DNA of 10,230 nt from Aureococcus anophagefferens (taxonomy: Eukaryota; Sar; Pelagophyceae; Pelagomonadales; Pelagomonadaceae): positions 1,806,490-1,816,719 of the forward strand of contig NW_008705564.1 in NCBI RefSeq assembly GCF_000186865.1, in the 5' to 3' direction. The number at the start of each line of letters is the position of its first letter. The first letter of the stretch is position 1. The position numbers were made by a program, and so were the translations under genes. The notes beneath the pieces were generated by a model. The model saw only the letters and a program-made list of their open reading frames with translations. It ran no database searches and was not told where the DNA came from. This document shows positions 1-6,285 of this stretch, one piece after another.

Positions 1-321
1 CGCGTCGTCGCAGTACGCGCCGTTGGCCATGGCCTCGAGCGCCGCCGGGTGGCCGCCCTTGAGCTCCTCCCAGCTCGCGCGCGGCTCGTCGGGCTCGGCG
101 ACGCGCGCGGGGGCCGCCTCGGCGACGACGTAGACGGGCGCGCGCGCGGGCCGCGCCGCCCGCGGGCCCTCGTCGCCGCCGCCCTCCTCGTCGCTGAGGC
201 CGCCGGACGTCGGGGGCTCCGGCGCCGGCAGGTCCACGGGCGCCTCCTCCTCGGGGAACTGGCCGTCGTCGGGGTTGTAGCTCAGCGTGTTGCAGCAGAA
301 GAGGAAGTCGATGGTGTCCAT
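1..321 (-). CDS. Hypothetical acidic protein, N-terminal part (runs off window)
   Basis: I do not recognise this protein. The frame is open from an ATG at 321-319 to the left edge of the window, giving 107 codons with no stop. It starts MDTIDFLFCCNTLSYNPDD, continues through an acidic, proline- and glycine-rich stretch (EEEAPVDLPAPEPP, then SDEEGGGDEG), and later has a more folded-looking segment (APVYVVAEA, then WEELKGGHPAALEAMANGAY). The third codon positions are strongly G/C, as in the other genes here. The frame also stays open upstream, with another ATG at 588, but that upstream part is arginine/proline-rich and looks like non-coding spacer. The ATG at 321, in context AAGATGG, is therefore preferred. 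It is transcribed divergently from the Yos1 gene. The 3' end and function cannot be judged. Confidence 0.5.
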   Translation of the reverse strand, partial: MDTIDFLFCCNTLSYNPDDGQFPEEEAPVDLPAPEPPTSGGLSDEEGGGDEGPRAARPARAPVYVVAEAAPARVAEPDEPRASWEELKGGHPAALEAMANGAYCDDA

Positions 322-717
322 CTTCGGGTCGGAGCCGCGCGGCGAGAAAGAAACCGTCGGCCTTGCCTTGCGAACCGGCGCACGACGCGGTCGGACGGAG
401 CGTCGATTGCCGGCGCGACGCAGCCCCGTCTCCGGTGCGGTCGACGACGGTGGCGTTCGGAACAAAGTCAGCGCTGCACCAGCGCGACGACGCAGCCCAC
501 GGTTTTTTAGCTGCGGCAACTTGAGCGGCAAACCCTCTTCACCATCACCTTGTGCCGCCGTGCCTCCTCGTCGTCGTCGCGCGCGCATCGCACAGCGTCG
601 TCGCCGCCGCCACCACTGGTGCACGCGAGCGTCTCCGCGCCGCAAAAGCGTCGGCAGAGCGTCGCATCGCTTGCGCGCCGCGCGCCGCGCGCCGCCGCCG
701 CGGGCGCCGTCGTCGCC
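322..717. promoter_or_regulatory. Divergent intergenic region, gene 1 / Yos1
   Basis: This is about 400 bases between the ATG of the leftward hypothetical gene and the ATG of the rightward Yos1 gene. No gene is supported here: the open frames are arginine-rich shadows without family resemblance. It must contain both promoters and 5' UTRs. A short less GC-rich patch with a T-run lies near 503-545. No convincing TATA box was seen. Confidence 0.4.
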
Positions 718-1056
718 ATGCTGTCGCTGTGGCAGATGCTCAAGATCATGTGCGCCCGGCGTCCGCCGGAAAAAAACAACGCGTCCCGTCATCTCCATCG
801 CGCGCCGCAGGCTGCTGCTGTCGAACGCGATGGCGATCCTGAACCGCCCGCGGTTCCTCTCGAAGTTCGAGTGCGCTCCCGGCGACATGTCCGTCAAGGG
901 GCAGGTGCTCAATTTTCTCCTCGCCGCGCAGCGCGACGCGGCGTTCTTCTTTGCGCGAAGCGCCGGCGCCGACCCGCGCGACGCAGGTACATGCGCCCGA
1001 TCCTCATCCCCTGCAACGTCATCTGCATCTTCGTCGAGGTCCTCTTCGGCAGCTGA
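718..1056 (+). CDS. Yos1/IER3IP1-like ER-Golgi transport protein, three exons
   Basis: Small membrane protein of the Yos1/IER3IP1 family, which in yeast works in ER-to-Golgi vesicle transport with Yip1/Yif1. The inferred exons are 718-749, 811-930 and 987-1056, giving 73 residues against about 82-85 in known members. Exon 1 encodes MLSLWQMLKI. Exon 2 completes M, then gives LLLSNAMAILNRPRFLSKF, matching the family's start (N-A-x-A-V/I-L-x-x-x-R-F-L), followed by KGQVLNFLLAAQ. Exon 3 gives YMRPILIPCNVICIFVEVLF, the second hydrophobic segment, ending FGS, like the family's final leucine-rich LLFG. Both introns are forced because each exon lies in a different frame. Intron 1 (61 bases) is GT-AG and intron 2 (56 bases) is GC-AG. 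The second junction leaves the protein one residue short of a perfect alignment, so it may be off slightly. Confidence 0.82.
   Translation: MLSLWQMLKIMCARRPPEKNNASRHLHRAPQAAAVERDGDPEPPAVPLEVRVRSRRHVRQGAGAQFSPRRAARRGVLLCAKRRRRPARRRYMRPILIPCNVICIFVEVLFGS
750..810 (+). other. Yos1 intron 1 (GT-AG, 61 bases)
   Basis: The donor reads AT|GTGCGC and the acceptor CGCCGCAG|G. Splicing joins AT+G into a methionine codon and restores the conserved M-LLLSNAMAIL reading frame. Phase 2. Confidence 0.8.
931..986 (+). other. Yos1 intron 2 (GC-AG, 56 bases)
   Basis: The conserved C-terminal segment YMRPILIP is in a different frame from exon 2, so an intron is needed. No GT occurs in the right phase. The donor CA|GCGCGA with acceptor GACGCAG|G gives a Q codon and the right frame. 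A pyrimidine-rich patch (TTCTTCTTTG) lies inside. Confidence 0.68.
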
Positions 1057-1455
1057 GGCGCGTCGCGTAAAAGCGTCGCCGAGGGCCGCGTCTCCGGGGG
1101 CAGCCGAGAGGCGAGGGGTCGCGATGAGGCGCGCGCGCACCTCGGGTCATTCTTCATCCGGGTTTGTCCTCTTGCTCCGAAACGCGCGCGTTTCCATGAA
1201 CAAACCTGGCGAAAGATGCCGATACCCCGCTTCACCCATCCCGAACCCATCGACGCCCGGATCGACAAGTCGGAAAAACACATCGACCACGGCTCCGCGT
1301 AAAGCTCCGCGCCGAGCCCGCCCGAGGCTGACGATGAAGTATGTATCATCATCAAGAAGTATCGTCAAGGTTTCGCCGCTGCGCTGCGCAAAACGCCGTA
1401 GCCGACTGCGCCGGGCTCTCGTCGCTCCGCGCCCAGCCGCGCGGCTCGCGGTACC
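1057..1455. promoter_or_regulatory. Intergenic spacer with LC8 upstream region
   Basis: Roughly 400 bases between the Yos1 stop and the LC8 ATG, with no supportable gene. It is visibly less GC-rich than the coding regions between about 1150 and 1370, as expected of UTR/promoter DNA. It contains a perfect 16-base palindrome at 1179-1194 and an AT-richer patch at about 1334-1368 (GTATGTATCATCATC) about 100 bases before the LC8 ATG. No clear TATA box. Confidence 0.4.
1179..1194. repeat. Perfect 16-base palindrome
   Basis: GAAACGCGCGCGTTTC reads the same on both strands. It sits about 260 bases upstream of the LC8 start codon in a spacer. It could be a dimeric protein-binding site or chance in DNA rich in CG steps. 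Confidence 0.55.
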
Positions 1456-1929
1456 ATGTCGTCCGCGCGCGCCGTCATCAAGCAATCGGTGCGTGCCAGC
1501 CCTGTCCCGCCCACGCTCCGCGCGCGCCGCCGCCGCCGCCGCCGGGGCTGCCGCGAGCCCCGCCCCCGCCGCGCGCCGCCGCCGCCGCCGGGGCCGCGGA
1601 GGCGCCTCGACCGTGGCGCGCCCGCAGACGATGACGAGCGACATGCAAGACATGGCCATCAGCATCGCCATGGAGGCGCTGCTGAAGAACAACAGCGAGA
1701 CGGACGTCGCCGCGGACATCAAGGCCGCGTTCGAGAGCAACACGCTGACGACGCGCGCGCGCGGCGTCGCGCGCCGGCGCGGCGGCGCCGTGCGAGACGC
1801 TTTTCGCCCGCGCGCAGGTGGCACTGCTTCGTCGGGCGCAACTTCGCGTGCTACGTCACGTACGAGGCGTCGAGTTTCACGTACTTCTACATCGGCCAGG
1901 TCGGCATCTGCCTCTTCGCCACGGACTAG
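1456..1929 (+). CDS. Dynein light chain LC8 (DYNLL-type), three exons
   Basis: LC8 is a dimeric hub that binds short linear motifs in dynein intermediate chain and many other partners, in cytoplasmic and axonemal dynein. Exons 1456-1488, 1628-1752 and 1818-1929 give exactly 89 residues, the size of animal LC8. The protein starts [11 protein letters not shown] (family: RKAVIKNADM). A helix region follows with [17 protein letters not shown] and [13 protein letters not shown]. The core beta-strand signature is [17 protein letters not shown], with W at residue 54 as in human DYNLL1, then [14 protein letters not shown]. The three exons are in different frames. Intron 1 is GT-AG; intron 2 needs a GC donor, chosen because it alone gives the canonical length and phase. 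The gene converges on the kinase gene, which ends 168 bases downstream. Confidence 0.93.
   Translation: MSSARAVIKQSVRASPVPPTLRARRRRRRRGCREPRPRRAPPPPPGPRRRLDRGAPADDDERHARHGHQHRHGGAAEEQQRDGRRRGHQGRVREQHADDARARRRAPARRRRARRFSPARRWHCFVGRNFACYVTYEASSFTYFYIGQVGICLFATD
1489..1627 (+). other. LC8 intron 1 (GT-AG, 139 bases)
   Basis: Donor TCG|GTGCGT and acceptor CCCGCAG|A, phase 0. It removes a low-complexity CGC/GCC-rich stretch and joins AVIKQS to TMTSDMQDM, matching the family alignment. Confidence 0.8.
1753..1817 (+). other. LC8 intron 2 (GC-AG, 65 bases)
   Basis: Exon 2 is in a different frame from the WHCFVGRNF exon. The only donors in the right phase start with GC. AC|GCGCGC paired with CGCGCAG|G yields SNTLTT-WHC, the same spacing as the human NPT-WHC segment and a total of 89 residues. 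An alternative donor nine bases upstream (AC|GCTGAC) would give 86. Confidence 0.72.
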
Positions 1930-2096
1930 GGGGCGCGCGCGGGCCCCCGCGGACGCGACGTCTCGACGGCTCCGTCCCCCTCGGCGGGACGAGCATGGCA
2001 GGCTCCCCGGCCTTTGGACGCCGCCCGCGGCCTCCGCGCGCTCCGAACACGGCACACGCCGGACGATGTAAGACCTCCGGACCTTACGCGTCGCGG
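1930..2096. other. Convergent 3' spacer between LC8 and kinase genes
   Basis: 167 bases hold both 3' UTRs. An imperfect inverted repeat is visible near 2067-2088 (GTAAG ... CTTAC), just downstream of the kinase stop on its strand. No poly(A) signal of animal type is present. Confidence 0.35.
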
Positions 2097-2876
2097 CTAG
2101 AACTTGTCGAAGAGCGCGCAGACCTCCGCGAAGACGGCGTCGGCCGCGGGCGTCGAGTCGACGAGCGTGACCTTGTCCCGGGCCTTGAAGATCTCGATGA
2201 TGGGCATGGTCGACTCGTGGTAGGTCGCGAAGCGCTTCTTGATGGCGTCGACGTTGTCGTCGGACCGCGCGGCGCCGCCCGCGGCCACCGTCTCCGCGGA
2301 CCGCCGGAGGATCCGCTCCTGCATCACCGCCTCCGTCGTCTCGAGGTAGAGCAGCGCCCTACGTTTCACAAGATTGATTCTCCCAGCGAAAAGCATGGCG
2401 CGCGAGGACGCGGCCCGACGCGCGCGACGTCGGCGCAGTCGGCCATGTTCGCCTCCCAGCCCTGGAGGTTGTCCGCGCTCCGCGGGAACCCGTCGATGAG
2501 GAAGTTCCGCGAGCCGCTCGCCTCCATGGCCTGGCGGATGAGCGCGAGCCTGCGGCGCGGCGCGGCATCCCCGGACGCGCGCGGCGAGACCCGCGGACGG
2601 ACGCGGCCGCACGCGCGTGATCTCGACGGGGACGATCTTGCCCTCCTTGATGAAGTCGTTGATGAGCTCGCCGTTCTTGCTCGTCGGGTCCTTGCGCTCG
2701 GCGCGCAGCAGGTCGCCGGCGCTGAGGTGCACCCAGCCGTACTTGTCGACGATCTTCGCGCACATGGTGCCCTTGCCGCTGCCCGGGCCGCCGAGGACGA
2801 AGACGACGCGGAACTCCGCGGCCGCCGGCCCTTTCTTCTGGAAGCAGTTGATGATCGTGTTCATGATCGCGGCCAT
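2097..2876 (-). CDS. UMP-CMP kinase (adenylate kinase family), three exons
   Basis: Transfers phosphate from ATP to UMP/CMP in pyrimidine nucleotide synthesis. Exons on the minus strand are 2876-2617, 2549-2424 and 2358-2097, giving 215 residues against 196-228 for animal CMPK1. Residues 24-37 hold the P-loop (VVFVLGGPGSGKGT). HLSAGDLLRAERKDP forms the NMP-binding part, and GELINDFIKEGKIVPVEIT is nearly identical to the animal enzyme. Exon 2 carries NFLIDGFPRSADNLQGW, and exon 3 has ALLYLETTEAV, the LID region ending in RSDDN, and a C-terminus VFAEVCALFDKF. The LID is about six residues longer than in the human enzyme. A 22-residue N-terminal extension precedes the core; the second ATG (residue 5) is an alternative start. 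Both introns use GC donors. Confidence 0.93.
   Translation of the reverse strand: MAAIMNTIINCFQKKGPAAAEFRVVFVLGGPGSGKGTMCAKIVDKYGWVHLSAGDLLRAERKDPTSKNGELINDFIKEGKIVPVEITRVRPRPSAGLAARVRGCRAAPQARAHPPGHGGERLAELPHRRVPAERGQPPGLGGEHGRLRRRRARRAASSRAMLFAGRINLVKRRALLYLETTEAVMQERILRRSAETVAAGGAARSDDNVDAIKKRFATYHESTMPIIEIFKARDKVTLVDSTPAADAVFAEVCALFDKF
2359..2423 (-). other. UMP-CMP kinase intron 2 (GC-AG, 65 bases)
   Basis: Donor GC|GCGCGT, acceptor ACGTAG|G, phase 2. The join gives CADVA-ALLYLE, equal in length to the animal ADVSFVLFFD. The 3' half of the intron is much AT-richer than the exons. Confidence 0.8.
2550..2616 (-). other. UMP-CMP kinase intron 1 (GC-AG, 67 bases)
   Basis: Donor AC|GCGCGT, acceptor CGCCGCAG|G, phase 2. 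The join gives VEIT-LALIRQAM, which aligns without gap to the animal VEIT-ISLLKREM. A GT two bases inside the intron would give the wrong frame. Confidence 0.82.
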
Positions 2877-3050
2877 GGCCGCGGCGACGACGTCGAGCGC
2901 CGGAGCGCTGCGGACGCGCGGCTCGGCGGGTGGTAGAGCGCTGCGACGCGTGCGGCGGCGCCGATCGCGACGCTCTGGACTGGTTCAACAAAACTCGCCG
3001 GAACTGCAAGGTAGTTAAATTGAAGCGACGATGCCGCCCCCAGCAGCCTA
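2877..3050. promoter_or_regulatory. Spacer: kinase promoter and RRM-BTB 3' UTR
   Basis: 174 bases separate the kinase start (leftward) from the stop of the RRM-BTB gene, which is also leftward, so this is tandem arrangement. An AT-richer patch at about 2980-3022 (including GTAGTTAAATTGAAG) is the likely region for the upstream gene's 3' end or the kinase transcription start. No clear box was recognised. Confidence 0.35.
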
Positions 3051-6000
3051 CTACGCCTTGGCCTGGGGCTGGTCGTCGAGGGCCGTGAGGAGCTCGAAGA
3101 CGAGGTCCGAGCGGCGCTGGAGGAGCTCGGAGAAGGCCGGGTCGCACATGACCTTGCTCAGGTTGTTCCGCGCGAAGGCCATGCACGCGACGCGGAGCGC
3201 CTCGCTGTCGACCTTCGTCGCGAGGTCGAGGAGCGCCGCGACGCTCGTCGCCTTGATGGTGGCCGCCAACGCCGCCTCGAGGGTCGCGCGGAAGTCCGGG
3301 TCCCGGGGCGCCGCGGCGAGGAGCATCGCGGCGACGTCCGGCTCGGCCGACACCTGGGCCGAAATCAAATCTTCAACCCGACGTTAAGGTGAGCGTATTC
3401 GACAATTTCGACGCGAGGCCTTCTGCTGTGCTTCGAGAACTCGGCGAGAGCGATCGATTCGTCCAAGAATCAGCCGAATCGACTTCGATGTGACCGAACT
3501 AGAGAGGTTTGAAGTTTGGCTGGAATAACCCAACCAGTGGTTGATTTCGGCACAGGCCGCCACGTCCTCCGCGAAGTCGCGCGCGGCCGCGCGGAGGCTG
3601 TGCAGCCCCGCCAGCGGCGCCGCGTGCAGCGCCGCCTCCGCGGGCGTCGCCGGCCGCGCGTGCGGCGGCGCCGAGATGGGGCCCAGCGCGTCGATGAGCG
3701 CGGGCAGGCCCGCGACGTCCATCGTCGACTCGAGGCACGCCTCGACCCAGACCGCCAGGCCGTGGATGTCGAGGCGCTTCGCCGCCCTGAGCAGCGCCGC
3801 CGTCGCGCCGTAGTCGTTGAGTAGATCGAGGTGGTCGTCGACGAGCGCGTCGCCGTAGACGAAGCACAGGACGCCGGCCATGACTTTCGAGTCCTCGCCG
3901 TTGAAGAGGAACGCCTTCGTGACCTCGCCGCCCGGCGCCGTGAACTCGCGGTAGAAGTAGCCCGACCGCGCCGCGAGGATCGTCGCGTGCGCGTCCAGGA
4001 CGACGCCGTCCGCGCACTCGATCGTCACGTCCGCTCCCACCTTGCCCTCCCAGAGATCCAGCAGCCCCAAACCGATCTCGCTCGGGTAGAAGGCCGCCGC
4101 CAGGTCCTCGTCGTCGTCGTCCGGCGGCGACTCCGGCACCGCCGGCGCCGGCGCGCTCCGCGGCGCGGCGTCCGCCGGCGGCTCCGCGGCGTCGAGCAAC
4201 GTCAGAATCAACTCCGGGCGCATCGCGTCCTCGTGGAGGTAGGGCCGCTTCACGGCCAGGCGCCGGTCGAAGAGGCAGAGCAGGATGTCCCGGCTCTTGT
4301 CCGGCCCGCCGCAGTGGCGCGCCAACAGGATGGGCTCGTGCGCGGACGCGACGCTGCCGTCGGCGCGCACGAGCACCGCCGGGTCGAGCGGGCTCCGCGA
4401 CAGCGACACCGCCGGGTCCGCCGGGCGCAGCGCGGCCACGACGGCCACCGTGACCTTGTCCAGCGCGCTCGACACCGCCGCCGGGTCGTCGCCGTCGCCG
4501 TCGACCATGGCCAGCGCGAGCGCGACGTGCCGAGGCGGCGGCGCCGCGCCGCCCGCGGGGATCAGCTTCGTCTTGCCGAGCATCTCCCACAGACTCACGG
4601 CGTCGGGCCAGAGCCCCGCGCACCAGGCCGTGCCGCCGAGCTCGAAGCGCTGCGGCAGCAGCGCGCGGAACGCGACGACGTCCGTGTCCAGGTCCGGCGG
4701 CGCCTGCGCGCGAATCACATGTGCGACCCGACTTCAAATGTGCGCGTATGCGACAGTTTCGACGCAATCTCTTCCGCCGTGCTTCGAGAACTCGCCGAGA
4801 GCCATCGATTCGTCCAAACATCAGCCGAATCGACGTCGATGTGACCGAGCTGGAGGTTTCTGAAGTCTGGCCCCGACTTTCACCGGTTGATTTCCACGCG
4901 GGGCGGCGCGGACGCGGCCGCGAACGACACCGCGCGCGCGGGCGCGGCCCCGAGGAAGCTCGTCGCCGCGTCGACCTGGAACGCGACGGCGCGGCGCACG
5001 AGGCGCGACGACGTCGGCCGCGGCGGCCGCTCGTCGTCGGCGTCCTTCGACTCCGCCGCGCCGTGCGACGAGTACGTCGCCGCGTCCATGACGCCCCGCG
5101 CGAGCTCCGCGGACCACTTGAGGTTCACGGCCGGCTCCCAGCGCGTCGACGAGTCGTGGATGGACGTCAGCGTCGCCGCGTTGCCCTGGTCCGGCGGCGG
5201 CGGCGGCGCGTCGTCGTCGCCGTCGCCGTCGTCGTCCTCCTCGTCGGGCGGCGGCGGCGGCGTCTCGACGCGGAGCGCCTTGACCGCGAGCGTCGCGATG
5301 CGCAGGGCCGCGCCGTCGAGCACGGCCCCGTCGAGCACGGCGAAGGCGCCCGCGGCGCCGAAGCCCTCGGCGTAGGTGACGACGGCCGAGACGCCGTCGA
5401 CGTCCTCGGGCGAGCCCGGCCGCGGCACGTCGAAGGTCCGCAGGTCCCCGACCTGCTCGAGGAAGGCCCGAAGGCTCCGCGTCGACGTGCGCCGGAAGTC
5501 GACGCCGCGCACGGCGAGCCGCGACGCGCCGAGGCGCCGGAGGTCGGACCGCGCGGAGAGCCGATTCCGGCCGACGGCCTGGCCGTCGACGCGGCGGCAG
5601 ACCGCGCGGCCGTCGCCCTCGGAGCGGCACGTGAGCACGGCGCAGCCCAACGGCGCGTGCGTCGCCCGGTTCCGCAGCAGGCGCGCGGACACGGGCTGGG
5701 GCCCGCCGCCCTTTTGCGCGTAGGCGAGCACGTTCCGGAACGTCCACGTCGCCGGCAGGCCCCAGACGAGCACCTCGGTCCAGCCCGGGGCGTTGGCGCT
5801 CGGCGCCGGGTCCGGGGCGAACTCGGCGCGCGGCGCGGACCGCCAGTTGCTCGCCTCGGGCGACGACGGCGGCGGCCGCGCGTCGCGCCGGTCCGGCGTC
5901 CGCGCGCGGTCCCGGCCGTCGTCGCGCCGCTCGCGCCAGTCGGGCCGCCCCGGCCGGTCGCCGTAGCGGTCGCCGTAGCGCGGCTGGGACCGGCCCCGGG

Positions 6001-6175
6001 GGCCGCGGTCGTCGCCCCCGCGCTGGTAGAGGCCGCGCCCCGGCGACTTGTGCTCCTCGCGGCCCCGCGACTTGGACCGCGCGCGCGGCCTGCGACGGGG
6101 GGCGCGTGTCCTACGAGGGAGGCGCGCGGGCAACGCCACGCACCGGTCGACCCGCTCCCAGCCGTCGTCGCCCAT
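3051..6175 (-). CDS. RRM - BTB/BACK domain protein with introner-type introns
   Basis: Predicted exons on the minus strand are 6175-6144, 6089-4898, 4703-3552 and 3353-3051, giving about 892 residues. The N-terminus is basic and RS/RG-rich (ARSKSRGRE, DRGPRGRSQPRYGDRYGDR), as in RNA-processing factors. Two degenerate RRMs follow: about residues 115-190 (RNP2-like VLVWGLP) and about 200-280 (LAVRGVDF, then DGVSAVVTY). After an acidic/proline linker comes a long unassigned region. A BTB fold then lies at about 628-735 (LLDLWEGKVGADVTIEC, LDAHATILAARSGYFYREF, VLCFVYGDAL), with a BACK-like helical tail ending ACMAFARNNLSKVMCDP. BTB proteins of this SPOP-like style often recruit Cullin-3, but that is inference. 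No ATG supports a separate BTB gene. One transcript fits because a related repeat, ending in an acceptor, lies at both joins. Two genes remain the alternative. The donor of the last intron could be 12 bases earlier. Confidence 0.66.
3354..3551 (-). mobile_element. Introner-like element B, acting as intron (198 bases)
   Basis: On the minus strand it starts TGT|GCC then GAAATCAACC, and ends TTTGATTTCGGCCCAG|GTG. The terminal inverted repeat is GAAATCAA / TTGATTTC, cleaner than in copy A. It splits the BTB/BACK coding region and carries an in-frame stop TAA at 3386-3384. The preferred donor is GC, adjacent to the terminal repeat; a GT 12 bases upstream in the exon (GAC|GTG) is also phase 0. It matches element A over nearly its whole length, best in the central 75 bases. 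Confidence 0.76.
4704..4897 (-). mobile_element. Introner-like element A, acting as intron (194 bases)
   Basis: Read on the minus strand, this starts at donor CGC|GTG followed directly by GAAATCAACC, and ends GTGATTCGCGCGCAG|GCG. It contains an in-frame TGA and its length is not a multiple of three, so it must be removed to connect the RRM and BTB frames. A core of about 75 bases matches element B at 3354-3551 with only scattered changes (shared: TCGGTCACATCGA, TCGATTCGGCTGAT, TTGGACGAATCGAT, CGAGTTCTCGAAGCAC). The ends are short inverted repeats (GAAATCA / TGATTC). Composition is visibly less GC-rich than the flanking exons. Elements of this kind, called introners, are known from Micromonas and Aureococcus as small non-autonomous transposon-like DNA that creates introns. 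Confidence 0.75.
6090..6143 (-). other. Possible 54-base in-frame intron near the RRM-BTB 5' end
   Basis: Donor CG|GTGCGT and acceptor GTCGCAG|G match the splice sites of the other genes exactly and would be phase 2. Its length is a multiple of three and it contains no stop, so reading through simply adds 18 residues. Splicing is likely from the signals but not forced by the frame. Confidence 0.5.
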
Positions 6176-6285
6176 GGCGCCGCGCAGAAGTCGCCTTTCA
6201 CCGCGAATGGCGGCCAGCCGAGCTCTCTTTGCGAGGCGGGGCAGCCTTTGGATATAAATACTTCAAGGACTACGGCTAATAAACG
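6176..6285. promoter_or_regulatory. Compact bidirectional promoter, RRM-BTB / CH-WW
   Basis: Only 110 bases separate two divergent start codons, so both promoters must overlap here. The right half is AT-rich and includes TATAAATA. Confidence 0.6.
6253..6260 (+). promoter_or_regulatory. TATA-like box upstream of CH-WW gene
   Basis: TATAAATA stands out in this GC-rich DNA, 25 bases before the ATG at 6286 (end of box to ATG). If it acts as a normal TATA box, transcription would begin almost at the start codon, giving a very short 5' leader. Confidence 0.5.

Noticed and set aside
287..2071. Long plus-strand open frame spanning Yos1 and LC8
   Set aside because: It only partly overlaps the true exons and runs through their introns and the spacer; the rest is basic low-complexity sequence.
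3384..4718. A separate BTB gene starting inside introner A
   Set aside because: The frame would have to start at a GTG within the element's 3' end; no ATG or promoter supports it, and the position coincides with a splice acceptor.
3340..4910. Exact target-site duplications around the introners
   Set aside because: Flanks share only about four bases (GGCC or CGCG); the 8-base GCGCCGCC seen on both sides of copy A is offset from the element ends and may be codon-bias coincidence.
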